Assembly (NCBI GenBank): GCA_046294265.1
Contig: JBKBKC010000006.1
Coordinates: 124,001 to 188,000 of the forward strand
From: JBKBKC01 sp046294265
GTDB lineage: Bacteria > Pseudomonadota > Alphaproteobacteria > Rhodobacterales > Rhodobacteraceae
Direction of reading: 5' to 3'
Length of the DNA: 64,000 nt
Below are positions 36,869 to 45,369 of this stretch, in pieces. Position 1 is the first letter of the stretch. Each line of letters begins with the position of its first letter. The translations under genes were made by a program, and so were the position numbers. Under the pieces are notes generated by a model. It worked only from the letters and a program-made list of their open reading frames with translations. It was not told where the DNA came from and did not search any database.

Positions 36869-36897
36869 GGTATGCCCGAAACCGGACGCAGAGTCAA
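36869..36897 (-). promoter_or_regulatory. Candidate promoter of the GTA cluster or its leader RNA
   Basis: TTGACT (36897-36892) is separated by 17 bases from CATACC (36874-36869). The -35 matches well, the -10 weakly. Transcription would begin near 36862 and meet the terminator at 36842-36805. Confidence 0.4.
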
Positions 36898-36938
36898 TCC
36901 GAAAATTCAGCGTTATCAGGCACTTGCGGGCCGATGCG

Positions 36939-36953
36939 GTAACCTTTTGTTAA
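36939..36953 (-). promoter_or_regulatory. CtrA-like site upstream of the GTA cluster
   Basis: TTAA-CAAAAGG-TTAC on the minus strand is one base off the CtrA consensus TTAA-N7-TTAA. CtrA is an established regulator of GTA production in Rhodobacter. The site lies about 40 bases upstream of the candidate -35. Confidence 0.4.
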
Positions 36954-36988
36954 CCCGCCCCGAATGTCGAGCAATCCCAGGGGCTTGC

Positions 36989-38170
36989 CTATTCGGTCTG
37001 CACCCCCGTCGCCGCATCCGCCGCCCCGCGTGTGCGCTCGATCTCGCGCCAGCGCGCCACGTTGGCGTTGTGCTCGGCCAGCGTCACGGCAAAGGCATGG
37101 CCCCCCGTCCCGTCCGCCACGAAAAAGATATAGGGCGTGGTATCGGGGTTCAGCGCCGCCTCGATGCTCGCCCGCCCCGGGTTGGCGATAGGGGTGGGCG
37201 GCAAGCCGTTGATCACATAGGTGTTCCACGGTGTCTCACGGCGCAGCTCGCTCTGCCGCAGGCCGCGCCCCAGCACGCCCTCGCCCTTCGTCACGCCATA
37301 GATCACCGTGGGGTCGGTCTGCAATTTCATCCCCTGCCGCAACCGGTTGACGAACACGCTGGCCACCTGCCCCCGCTCCTGCGGCACGCCGGTCTCCTTT
37401 TCGACGATCGAGGCCATGATCAGCGCCTCCTCCGGGCTCGCATAGGGCACATCCGCCGCCCGCGCCGCCCAGAGGTCGGCCAGGATCCGCGCCTGACGGT
37501 CCTGCATCTGCGCCACCAGCGCCGCCCGCTGCCCGCCCCGCGCCACGTCATAGCTGTCGGGGGCCAGACTGCCCTCGGGGGGCCGCGCGGCGATTTCCCC
37601 TTCGAGGAAATCGGCGCGCTTGAGCGCCTCGACCACCTGCCAGGTCGTCGTCCCCTCGGCCACCGTCACGCGGAACCGCAGGTCGCGGTCGCTGCCCGCA
37701 TCCACATAGACCTGCGGTGCCGCCTCCACCGCAGGGTCCCACTTGGCCACCTCGACATAGCGCGTGGTGGCCGGGTCAAGCTCGCGCAGGATCACGTCGT
37801 TGCTGTTCACCCCGATCCGGAAATTCACCTCGCGCCCGCAGGTGGATTGCCCGCCCGCCGTGATCGCCTCCAGCACCTGCACCATCGACGCCCCCGGCGG
37901 CACCAGATACGAGCCGAACTTCAGCGCATTCTCCCGGTCCGAATAATCCGCGCCGATGCGAAAGATGCGCGCATCCGTCACGACCCCCTGCGCCTCCAGC
38001 GCCCGGCTCACCTGGCTCAGGCTCGCCCCCCGGTCCACCTTGACGCAAGCTGCCTCGGTCAGCGGCCCCGGACCCTGAAACTGCTCCCGCCCCCAGGCCA
38101 GCAGCCCCGCCGCCACCACCAGCGCCACTATGACCAGCGTCAGGAAGTTGGAGACGAGCGCCCGCACCAT
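36989..38170 (-). CDS. mltG: Endolytic murein transglycosylase MltG
   Basis: Inner-membrane lytic transglycosylase that cuts nascent glycan strands and so sets their length. The 393 residues have one N-terminal membrane helix (about 7-27), a LysM-like region near VDRGASLSQVSRALEAQGVV, and a YceG/MltG catalytic domain with IVEKETG (catalytic Glu) and NPGRASIEAALNP near the C-terminus. ATG 38170 shares one base with the fabF stop (TGATG), so the genes are coupled. It is followed on the same strand by the GTA cluster after about 225 bases. Confidence 0.95.
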   Translation of the reverse strand: MVRALVSNFLTLVIVALVVAAGLLAWGREQFQGPGPLTEAACVKVDRGASLSQVSRALEAQGVVTDARIFRIGADYSDRENALKFGSYLVPPGASMVQVLEAITAGGQSTCGREVNFRIGVNSNDVILRELDPATTRYVEVAKWDPAVEAAPQVYVDAGSDRDLRFRVTVAEGTTTWQVVEALKRADFLEGEIAARPPEGSLAPDSYDVARGGQRAALVAQMQDRQARILADLWAARAADVPYASPEEALIMASIVEKETGVPQERGQVASVFVNRLRQGMKLQTDPTVIYGVTKGEGVLGRGLRQSELRRETPWNTYVINGLPPTPIANPGRASIEAALNPDTTPYIFFVADGTGGHAFAVTLAEHNANVARWREIERTRGAADAATGVQTE

Positions 38171-39432
38171 CAGCCCGCCACCCTTCCCAAAACCAGGCTG
38201 GCGTTGGTGCCGCCAAAGCCGAACGAATTGGACAGCGCTACGTCGATCCGCCGCCGCACCGCCGCGTTGGCCGCAAGGTTCAGCACCGGCCGCACCGCCG
38301 GATTGTCCAGGTTAATCGTGGGCGGCGCGACCTGGTCGCGGATCGCAAGCACACAGAAAATCGCCTCGACCGCACCCGCCGCGCCCAAGAGATGCCCGAT
38401 GCTCGATTTCGTCGAACTCATCACCACCTCCGCCGCAGCCTCGCCCAAAAGCCGCTCCACTGCGGCCAGCTCGATCGTGTCGGCCATTGTGCTCGTGCCA
38501 TGCGCGTTGATGTAATCCACCTGGCCCGGTGCCAGCCCCGCCCGCGTCAGCGCCATCTGCATCGACCGGTATCCCCCGTCCCCATCCTCGGCGGGCGCCG
38601 TGATGTGATAGGCATCGCCCGACATCCCATATCCCAACACCTCGGCATGGATCCTTGCCCCCCGCGCCACCGCGTGGTCATACGCCTCCAATACCACCAC
38701 ACCTGCGCCCTCACCCATCACAAAGCCGTCGCGGTCGGCGTCAAAGGGGCGGCTGGCCCGCGTCGGGTCGTCGGCGCGCTTGGTGCTCAGGGCCTTGCAG
38801 GCGTTGAACCCGGCAATCCCGATCTCGCTGATGGGGCTTTCCGCCCCGCCCGCCACCATCACGTCGGCATCCCCCCACTGGATCAGCCGCGCGGCATCCC
38901 CGATGGCATGCGCCCCTGTCGAACAGGCCGTCACCACCGCATGATTGGGGCCCTTGAACCCGAACCGGATGCTGACCTGCCCCGAAACAAGGTTGATCAG
39001 CGCCCCGGGAATGAAGAAGGGCGACACCCGCTTCGGCCCGCGCTCCTTGATCAGCACGGCGGTCTCGGCAATCGAGGAAAGCCCCCCGATCCCCGACCCG
39101 ATCATCACGCCGGTCCGGCACCGCGCCTCTTCTGTGCGGGGCTCCCAGCCGGAGTCCTGAACGGCCTGCACTGCCGCCGCCATGCCATAAAGAATGAAGT
39201 CATCCACCTTGCGCCGGTCCTTGGGCTCCATCCAGTCGTCAGGGTTGAACGAGCCGTCCGCGCCGTTCCCAATCGGGATCTCGCAGGCGTATTGCGTGAC
39301 CACCTGCGCCGGATCAAACCGCGTGATCGGCCCCGCCCCCGACTGCCCCGCGACCAGCCGGCTCCAGGTCGCCTCCACGCCACAGGCCAGTGGTGTCACC
39401 ATACCCAGACCCGTGATCACAACCCGCCGCAT
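38170..39432 (-). CDS. fabF: Beta-ketoacyl-[acyl-carrier-protein] synthase II
   Basis: Condensing enzyme of fatty-acid elongation (420 residues). The catalytic triad is visible: Cys170 in VTACSTGAH, His in NAHGTSTMADTIE and His in KSSIGHLLGAAG. SNSFGFGGTNASLV near the end is the family glycine loop. ATG 39432 starts at the conserved MRRVVITGLGMVTPLA; 16 extra codons upstream are not needed. acpP, often just upstream, is absent. The 262 bases upstream hold two copies of the 3' module. Confidence 0.96.
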   Translation of the reverse strand: MRRVVITGLGMVTPLACGVEATWSRLVAGQSGAGPITRFDPAQVVTQYACEIPIGNGADGSFNPDDWMEPKDRRKVDDFILYGMAAAVQAVQDSGWEPRTEEARCRTGVMIGSGIGGLSSIAETAVLIKERGPKRVSPFFIPGALINLVSGQVSIRFGFKGPNHAVVTACSTGAHAIGDAARLIQWGDADVMVAGGAESPISEIGIAGFNACKALSTKRADDPTRASRPFDADRDGFVMGEGAGVVVLEAYDHAVARGARIHAEVLGYGMSGDAYHITAPAEDGDGGYRSMQMALTRAGLAPGQVDYINAHGTSTMADTIELAAVERLLGEAAAEVVMSSTKSSIGHLLGAAGAVEAIFCVLAIRDQVAPPTINLDNPAVRPVLNLAANAAVRRRIDVALSNSFGFGGTNASLVLGRVAG

Positions 39433-39516
39433 GCCCGCCCCCAGAGATGCCGAAATTCGCCCGCCTGATACACGCGCCAACCACGCGGCGCAACCTCACG
39501 GGACGGGCGGCCGCAA

Positions 39517-39577
39517 GGGGGCGCTGCCCCCTCGCCCCTAGGGGGCTCACCCCCGGGATATTTGAAGACAGAAGAAG
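39517..39577 (+). repeat. Module F1, plus orientation, upstream of fabF
   Basis: Hairpin GGGGGC-GCT-GCCCCC (39517-39531) then core CCCCCGGGATATTTG...AGACAGAAGAAG (39550-39577), followed by another GAAAGAAGAAG. This is the one copy of the nine that is not 3' of a gene in its own direction: no plus-strand gene ends before it. Confidence 0.7.
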
Positions 39578-39618
39578 CGAAAGAAGAAGCGATCCACCCC
39601 CCGTGTTCCTATGTCCAG

Positions 39619-39678
39619 CTTCTTCTGTCCAAAAATATCCCGGGGGGAGCGCGGCACGCGCGGGGGGCAGCGCCCCCC
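39619..39678 (-). terminator. 3' module F2 after the SnoaL-like gene
   Basis: On the minus strand, hairpin GGGGGGC-GCT-GCCCCCC (39678-39662) then core CCCCCCGGGATATTTTTGG...ACAGAAGAAG (39647-39619). It starts 17 bases after the SnoaL-like stop and forms a near mirror image with F1. Confidence 0.7.
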
Positions 39679-39694
39679 TTTCGCCGGGGCGGCA

Positions 39695-40063
39695 TCAGCT
39701 GCCGTAGAAGAACTCTTCCCGCACGATCCGGCCGTCCGCGACATGATATACCGCCACCTCGCGCATCTGAACGCGCTGGCTGGTCTCACGGTTCTCCACA
39801 TCCATGTCGAAGATCACCGCAAAGCGGTCGTCGCCATGCAGGAACGGCCCTTCGGCCGTGGCGGCGTGGACGATGTGCGCGCCCTCCCACCAGTCATGCT
39901 TGCCGCGGATGGCGTCGAGCCCCTGCGTCGCGGCCCCCTGCCCGCTCAAATCGGCGGCTTCCACCGACACGGCGTCTTGCGCGTAAAGCCGCGCGAGGTT
40001 GTCCTTTTCCCGGCCCTCGCGGCAGCCCGCGACCAGTTCCTGCGCAATTTCGGACAGTGTCAT
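39695..40063 (-). CDS. SnoaL-like / nuclear transport factor 2 family protein
   Basis: Protein of 122 residues with the pattern of the SnoaL/NTF2-like fold, a cone-shaped pocket used by isomerases and binding proteins. Visible blocks are AALARLYAQ-type DNLARLYAQDAVSVEA near the N-terminus and VAVYHVADGRIVREEFFYG at the end. No function can be assigned. ATG 40063 follows GGAGAG at good spacing; GTG 40078 is an alternative. It is divergent from prfC. Confidence 0.82.
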   Translation of the reverse strand: MTLSEIAQELVAGCREGREKDNLARLYAQDAVSVEAADLSGQGAATQGLDAIRGKHDWWEGAHIVHAATAEGPFLHGDDRFAVIFDMDVENRETSQRVQMREVAVYHVADGRIVREEFFYGS

Positions 40064-40139
40064 GGCGAATCTCTCCACGTTCCCTTAATGTTCCGAGATT
40101 ACTCCTCCACTGCGACACCTCCAAGACACATCCGCCCCG

Positions 40140-40168
40140 TTGCAGCGCCGCGCGCCGCGCCCTATACC
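40140..40168 (+). promoter_or_regulatory. prfC: Candidate prfC promoter implying a leaderless mRNA
   Basis: TTGCAG (40140-40145) and TATACC (40163-40168) are 17 bases apart. The predicted start point falls at or just before the prfC ATG at 40175, and no Shine-Dalgarno sequence is visible, so the message may be leaderless. Confidence 0.4.
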
Positions 40169-40174
40169 GCGCGC

Positions 40175-41770
40175 ATGCCGAACCGTGCCCCCCTGCCCTC
40201 CGAAATCGCCCGTCGCCGCACCTTCGCGATCATCTCGCATCCCGATGCGGGCAAGACGACGCTGACCGAAAAGTTCCTGCTGTTCGGCGGCGCGATCCAG
40301 ATGGCGGGCCAGGTCCGCGCGAAGGGCGAGGCGCGGCGCACGCGGTCGGACTTCATGAAGATGGAGCAGGAGCGGGGGATTTCGGTGTCCGCCTCGGCCA
40401 TGTCCTTTGAATACCGCGACTACCGGTTCAACCTCGTCGATACCCCCGGTCACTCCGATTTCTCCGAGGATACCTATCGCACCCTCACCGCCGTCGATGC
40501 CGCGATCATGGTGATCGACGGCGCGAAGGGCGTGGAGTCCCAGACGCGAAAGCTCTTTGAGGTCTGCCGTTTGCGCGACCTGCCCATCCTGACCTTCTGC
40601 AACAAGATGGACCGCGAGAGCCGCGACACCTTCGAGATCATCGACGAGATCCAGGAAAACCTGGCCATCGACGTGGCCCCGGCCTCCTGGCCCATCGGGG
40701 TAGGGCGCGAGTTCATCGGGGCCTACGACCTGATCCATGACCGGCTGGAGATCATGGACCGCGCCGACCGCAACCGCGTGGCGGAATCGGTTCAGATCGA
40801 CGGGCTGGCCGACCCGAAACTCGCCGACCACATCCCGCCCGATCTTCTCAAGACCTTCCTCGACGAGATTGAAATGGCACGGGAATTGCTGCCGACCTTC
40901 AATCGGGAAAGCTTTCTCAACGGCTCGATGACGCCGATCTGGTTCGGCTCGGCCATCAACTCCTTCGGGGTCAAGGACCTGATGGACGGGATGGCCGAGA
41001 TGGGGCCGGAGCCGCAGCCGCAAAAGGCCGCAGAGCGGCAGGTTTCGCCAGAGGAATCAACCGTTTCGGGCTTTGTCTTTAAAGTTCAGGCGAACATGGA
41101 CCCCAAGCATCGCGACCGGGTGGCCTTTGTCCGACTTGCCTCGGGGCATTTCGAGCGCGGCATGAAGCTGACCCATGTGCGCACGAAGAAACCCATGGCC
41201 GTGGCCAACCCGGTGATGTTCCTGGCCGCCGACCGCGAACTGGCGGAAGAGGCCTGGGCGGGCGACATCATCGGCATCCCCAACCACGGGCAACTGCGCA
41301 TCGGGGACGCGCTGACGGAAGGAGAGGCCCTGCGCTTTACCGGCATCCCCTCCTTTGCGCCCGAGCTTCTGCAGGGCATCCGCGCGGGCGACCCGATGAA
41401 GGCCAAGCATCTGGAAAAGGCGCTGATGCAGTTCGCCGAGGAGGGAGCCGCCAAGGTGTTCAAGCCGATGATCGGCTCGGGGTTCATCGTGGGCGTCGTG
41501 GGTGCTTTGCAGTTCGAGGTGCTGGCCAGCCGGATCGAGCAGGAATATTCCCTGCCCGTCCGGTTCGAGCCCAGCCAGTTCACCTCGGCCCGCTGGGTCT
41601 CCGGCACAAAAGCCGAGGTCGAGAAGTTCGTGAACGTGAACAAGGGCCATATCGCCGAGGACAGCGACGGCGACATGGTCTATCTCACCCGCCTGAAATG
41701 GGACATCGACCGTATCGAGCGCGACTACCCTGCCCTGAAGCTGACCGCCACCAAGGAGATGATGGTCTAG
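40175..41770 (+). CDS. prfC: Peptide chain release factor 3
   Basis: GTPase (531 residues) that recycles release factors RF1/RF2 from the ribosome after termination. G-motifs are SHPDAGKTT (P-loop, 21-29), DTPGHSDF and CNKMDRES. Family blocks KMEQERGISVSASAM and WPIGVGREFIGAYDL separate it from EF-G. The open frame extends upstream, but ATG 40175 starts at the conserved N-terminus. Its stop shares CTAG with the stop of the convergent Crp/Fnr gene. Confidence 0.97.
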   Translation: MPNRAPLPSEIARRRTFAIISHPDAGKTTLTEKFLLFGGAIQMAGQVRAKGEARRTRSDFMKMEQERGISVSASAMSFEYRDYRFNLVDTPGHSDFSEDTYRTLTAVDAAIMVIDGAKGVESQTRKLFEVCRLRDLPILTFCNKMDRESRDTFEIIDEIQENLAIDVAPASWPIGVGREFIGAYDLIHDRLEIMDRADRNRVAESVQIDGLADPKLADHIPPDLLKTFLDEIEMARELLPTFNRESFLNGSMTPIWFGSAINSFGVKDLMDGMAEMGPEPQPQKAAERQVSPEESTVSGFVFKVQANMDPKHRDRVAFVRLASGHFERGMKLTHVRTKKPMAVANPVMFLAADRELAEEAWAGDIIGIPNHGQLRIGDALTEGEALRFTGIPSFAPELLQGIRAGDPMKAKHLEKALMQFAEEGAAKVFKPMIGSGFIVGVVGALQFEVLASRIEQEYSLPVRFEPSQFTSARWVSGTKAEVEKFVNVNKGHIAEDSDGDMVYLTRLKWDIDRIERDYPALKLTATKEMMV

Positions 41771-42501
41771 CGCAGGAGCGGGCCCACCTGATCCAGATAG
41801 ATCGGGTCGAACTCTGCCAGCGCCACCAGCCCGGCATGGTCGTGAACGGTCACCCGGCCGTCGCGGAACGTGGCGAGGCCGTCCTCGCGCAATTGGCGCA
41901 GCACGCGGTTCACATGCACCGCGCTCAGCCCCAGCGCATCGGCCAGATGATATTGCGTCAGCGGGCAGGCAAATCCTGTGCGGTCGCCCATCCCCACCAA
42001 CGCCAGACGGCATTCAAGCTCTAGCAAGAAATGCGCCATCCGCGCCGGGGCCTCGCGGCGCCCGATCCCCACCAGATGCTCGACCACCATCGCCTCGTCG
42101 CGCGAGGCCGCCCAGAACACCGCCGCAGCCAGCCGGGGTGAATGGTCAAACAGACCCAGAAGGTCGGACATCAGGACCTCCGACACCTGGATGTCGGTGA
42201 TCGGCTGGACGTTGTGATCCGATGTGTGCAGAAGAACGCTTCGCAACCCGAGGAAATCGCCGGGGATCTGGAAATCCACGATCTGCCGCGATCCGTCCGG
42301 CAAAATCTTGTAGGATACGACCCAGCCCTTCGCCAGGATATAGGCCGATTGCTCGGTTTCCCCCTGATGCACCAGTTCACGCCCCGCCGCGACAGAGCGG
42401 CGGCGCTGGTGAAGCCGGTCCAGAACCTCCAGCTCGCCGTCATTCAGCATCACGAAGGTGGACAGCTTGCGGGCAAAAGGGGCGGTTCGGATATCGGTCA
42501 C
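41767..42501 (-). CDS. Crp/Fnr family transcriptional regulator
   Basis: DNA-binding regulator of 244 residues: an N-terminal cyclic-nucleotide-binding-like domain (GRELVHQGETEQSAYILAKG) and a C-terminal winged helix with LTQYHLADALGLSAVHVNRVL as the HTH. There are no Fnr-type N-terminal cysteines, so it is not an oxygen-sensing Fnr, and the ligand cannot be told. The start is GTG 42501 with GAGGA close upstream. It is convergent with prfC and divergent from the unrecognised gene at 42836. Confidence 0.93.
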   Translation of the reverse strand: MTDIRTAPFARKLSTFVMLNDGELEVLDRLHQRRRSVAAGRELVHQGETEQSAYILAKGWVVSYKILPDGSRQIVDFQIPGDFLGLRSVLLHTSDHNVQPITDIQVSEVLMSDLLGLFDHSPRLAAAVFWAASRDEAMVVEHLVGIGRREAPARMAHFLLELECRLALVGMGDRTGFACPLTQYHLADALGLSAVHVNRVLRQLREDGLATFRDGRVTVHDHAGLVALAEFDPIYLDQVGPLLR

Positions 42502-42835
42502 GCTGTCCTCGCGGTCCTCGGGCAGAGGGTCGGCCTTTCAGGTGAAACGGGTGCCGTGGTTCGATCCGTCGCATTCGCCGGTTACTGCGCGATGCGGCGA
42601 AACGCAAGGCAGGTGATCTCGGCGCAGGCGGGTCGGTGCGAGACGCGGTGCCCTGGCATGCGCGCGGCCAGACAACGTGGCGCAACTGCAACGCGCGGCA
42701 CCCTGATCGCGGACTGGGCCGATACGGGTTTACATCCCCCCGCCCTGACGCGAGCCTTTGCATGTGTTCAAGGGGGTTTCGGCAGGAGATGCACCGATAT
42801 GGCTGCGCGGATGACCGGCACGACGTCTTGACGCG
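42502..42835. other. 334-base intergenic region
   Basis: Holds the divergent promoters of the Crp/Fnr gene and the gene at 42836. I searched for an Fnr/Crp box, sigma-E-type boxes, a riboswitch-like structure and a small gene and found none I could support. Short open frames here lack ribosome sites. Confidence 0.5.
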
Positions 42836-43603
42836 ATGACAGACCCCGTCCTGACCTACCCCGGCGCGCCCGCGAGCATGGTCGCCCGCTGGAACTATCG
42901 GCGCATAAGCCTGCGCATGGCGCAAGGCGAGGCGCTGCCTGAGCTGACCGCCGATCTGGCGTCGCTCGCCGCGCAGACCGTCACAGCCCCAGATGCCGCG
43001 CCGCCGCCGGGGGCCAGCCGCCACGCCCGGAAATGGCACGAGGTCCGGCAGGACGTGGCAGGGCTGTCCGAACTTGCCGCGCTGAACGCGCTTCTCATCG
43101 CGCATCTGCGCAAACGCCGCGCCCCGCGCGCGGCAGCCCCGTTGTTCCGCCGCATCTGGATCGAACAGTCCGCAACGCTGATCGCTGAACTGCCCAGCCG
43201 CTGGCTGATCTCCTCGGCGATCACCTTCGGCGACCATGGCGCCACGGAGACCGAACGTTGTCTGGGGCGAGAGCTCAACGTGCTGTTTTCGCTGATGAAG
43301 CTCTATGAATACGAGCGCATCATCGGCGGAGCCGATCCCACCGCCGCACGGTTGAAAAAGGCGCATCCGGGCCCGATGCCGCTGGACATGCCGCGCTTTT
43401 CCCTGCGCTCGGGGGGCCTTGACGTGAACCTCCTGGCCCCGATCTGGCTGCGCGCCGAGGCCGAGCCGGTGATGGGCCCGCTGGCACTCGCCCTGCTCGG
43501 GCGCCTGAACGCGGACCCGGCCAACCTCTTCCGGCGGCTGACACTGATGCGGGCACGGCGGAGTCGCGCCCGCGTTCCGCCCCCCGACCCCGCCCAGCCT
43601 TGA
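42836..43603 (+). CDS. Hypothetical protein
   Basis: Protein of 255 residues that I do not recognise. It has no signal peptide or clear membrane helix and is rich in Ala, Leu and Arg. A central helical region (LSELAALNALLIAHLRKRRA, then FRRIWIEQSATLIAELPSRW) precedes a conserved-looking ISSAITFGDHGATETERCLG. The C-terminus is Arg/Pro-rich (LMRARRSRARVPPPDPAQP). Third-position GC and codon use look like those of its neighbours. It starts at ATG 42836 with no strong ribosome site and is followed by the DEAD-box helicase gene. Confidence 0.75.
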   Translation: MTDPVLTYPGAPASMVARWNYRRISLRMAQGEALPELTADLASLAAQTVTAPDAAPPPGASRHARKWHEVRQDVAGLSELAALNALLIAHLRKRRAPRAAAPLFRRIWIEQSATLIAELPSRWLISSAITFGDHGATETERCLGRELNVLFSLMKLYEYERIIGGADPTAARLKKAHPGPMPLDMPRFSLRSGGLDVNLLAPIWLRAEAEPVMGPLALALLGRLNADPANLFRRLTLMRARRSRARVPPPDPAQP

Positions 43604-43724
43604 CCCGGCGCTCGGTTTCAACTAAGGCGCAGGGGCGGCCGATCTGGACCGCAAGACGCCGGGGCGCCCGGTTTGCAGCGTCCCTTCACCCATGCGGGCC
43701 GATCCCGCATCGCTCAGGACGCTT

Positions 43725-45287
43725 ATGACCAAGTTTTCAGACCTCGCGCTCGATCCGCGCGTCATTCAGGCCGTCACCGAAGCCGGCTATGAAACCCCCA
43801 CACCGATCCAGGCCCAGGCCATTCCGCACGCCCTTGCAGGCCGCGATGTCCTCGGAATTGCCCAGACAGGGACGGGCAAGACCGCAAGCTTCACGCTGCC
43901 GATGATCACCCTTCTGGGCCAGGGCCGCGCCCGCGCCCGCATGCCGCGCAGCCTCGTGCTCGCGCCCACGCGGGAACTGGCCGCCCAGGTCGCCGAGAAT
44001 TTCGAGACCTACGCCAAATACACCAAGCTGACCAAGGCCCTGCTGATCGGCGGCGTGGCCTTTGGCGAACAGGACAAGCTGATCGACCGCGGCGTCGATG
44101 TCCTGATCGCCACCCCCGGCCGCCTGCTCGACCATTTCGAACGCGGCAAACTGTTGCTCAACGGCGTGCAGATCATGGTGGTGGATGAGGCCGACCGGAT
44201 GCTGGACATGGGGTTCATCCCCGATATCGAAAAGATATTCTCGCTGACGCCCTTCACCCGGCAGACCTTCTTTTACTCGGCGACCATGGCGCCCGAGATC
44301 GAGCGGATCACCAACACCTTCCTGTCCTCGGCGGTCAAGATCGAGGTCGCACGCCAGGCCACGGCATCCGAGACCATCGAGCAGCAACTGATCCAGTTCA
44401 CGCCCTCGCGCCGCGACCGCAGCTTTGCCGAAAAGCGCGCGGTCCTGCGCGCGATCATCACGGCGGAAGGCGAGGCCTGCACCAACGCCATCATCTTCTG
44501 CAACCGCAAGATGGATGTGGACGTGGTGGCCAAGTCGCTGAAACAGCACGGCTTCAACGCGGCCCCGATCCACGGCGACCTTGACCAGTCGGTGCGCACG
44601 AAAACCCTGGACGGGTTCCGTGACGGATCGCTGCACCTGCTCGTCGCCTCCGACGTCGCGGCGCGCGGCCTCGACATTCCCGCCGTCAGCCACGTGTTCA
44701 ACTTCGACACCCCCAGCCACCCTGAAGACTACGTCCACCGCATCGGCCGCACGGGCCGCGCGGGGCGTCTGGGCAAGGCCTATACACTGGCGGTTCCGTC
44801 GGATGACAAATACCTCGCCGCGATCGAAAGCCTGCTGAAAATGTCGATCCCCAAGGGCGCGCTGCCCGATGGTTTCGTGATGCCCGAAGGCGACGGCCGC
44901 CCCGAGGCCCCACGCAGCGACCGCCGGGATGACCGCCGCAGCGGCTCCAGCGGTGGCAGCCGCGACCGTGGCCGCCGCGACGACCGGCGCGAACCGCGCC
45001 GCGACCCTGCCCCGGTGATCGAGCCTGTCGAGATGGCCCTGCCCGTGGCCGCGGGACCAGCCCCCGCACCCCGCCGCGAAGAGCCGCGCGAGGAGCGCAG
45101 GGACGAGCGTCGCGAACCGCGCCGCGACGACCGCCGGGATGATCGCCGTGACCGGCGCGAGGATCGCTCCGACCGCGTGGTCGGCATGGGCGATCACGTG
45201 CCCGACTTCATCCTGCGCAGCTTCAAGATCGCAGCACCCGCCACGGATGACGCCGAGGACGAGCCCGCCACGGGCACCGAAGGCTGA
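43725..45287 (+). CDS. DEAD-box ATP-dependent RNA helicase (RhlE-like)
   Basis: RNA helicase of 520 residues. Motifs in order: Q-motif region YETPTPIQAQAIPHAL, AQTGTGKT (46-53), PTRELAAQ, DEAD (154-157, VVDEADRML), SAT, and HRIGRTGRAGR. From about 410 to 500 the tail is Arg/Asp-rich low-complexity repeats (RRDDRREPRRD), typical of RhlE-type helicases and likely RNA-binding. ATG 43725 has AGGA upstream and starts at the conserved MTKFSDLAL. It is convergent with the RNase J gene, a possible RNA-decay partner. Confidence 0.94.
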   Translation: MTKFSDLALDPRVIQAVTEAGYETPTPIQAQAIPHALAGRDVLGIAQTGTGKTASFTLPMITLLGQGRARARMPRSLVLAPTRELAAQVAENFETYAKYTKLTKALLIGGVAFGEQDKLIDRGVDVLIATPGRLLDHFERGKLLLNGVQIMVVDEADRMLDMGFIPDIEKIFSLTPFTRQTFFYSATMAPEIERITNTFLSSAVKIEVARQATASETIEQQLIQFTPSRRDRSFAEKRAVLRAIITAEGEACTNAIIFCNRKMDVDVVAKSLKQHGFNAAPIHGDLDQSVRTKTLDGFRDGSLHLLVASDVAARGLDIPAVSHVFNFDTPSHPEDYVHRIGRTGRAGRLGKAYTLAVPSDDKYLAAIESLLKMSIPKGALPDGFVMPEGDGRPEAPRSDRRDDRRSGSSGGSRDRGRRDDRREPRRDPAPVIEPVEMALPVAAGPAPAPRREEPREERRDERREPRRDDRRDDRRDRREDRSDRVVGMGDHVPDFILRSFKIAAPATDDAEDEPATGTEG

Positions 45288-45310
45288 CCGCTTATCCAGT
45301 TGCCCTCGCA

Positions 45311-45346
45311 GGCCCTCATCGCCGGACCTCTCCGGCGACAAGGGCC
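45311..45346. terminator. Bidirectional hairpin between the helicase and rnj genes
   Basis: TCGCCGGA-CCTC-TCCGGCGA (45319-45338) is a perfect 8-bp stem, extended by GGCCCT/AGGGCC arms across CA/CA internal bases. It lies between the two convergent stops with no T-run. It probably ends or protects both transcripts. Confidence 0.65.
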
Positions 45347-45369
45347 GCGGCGGGCCGAGGAGCGCGCCT

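Noticed and set aside
36869..36874. A confident GTA -10 box
   Set aside because: CATACC matches only three of six consensus positions, so it is kept as a candidate only.
36086..38515. Long plus-strand open frame (809 codons) over g2, g1 and mltG
   Set aside because: Crosses three real genes and their intergenic regulatory region; composition is that of a shadow.
42555..42580. tRNA T-arm-like GGTTCGATCC
   Set aside because: No matching acceptor or anticodon arms around it.
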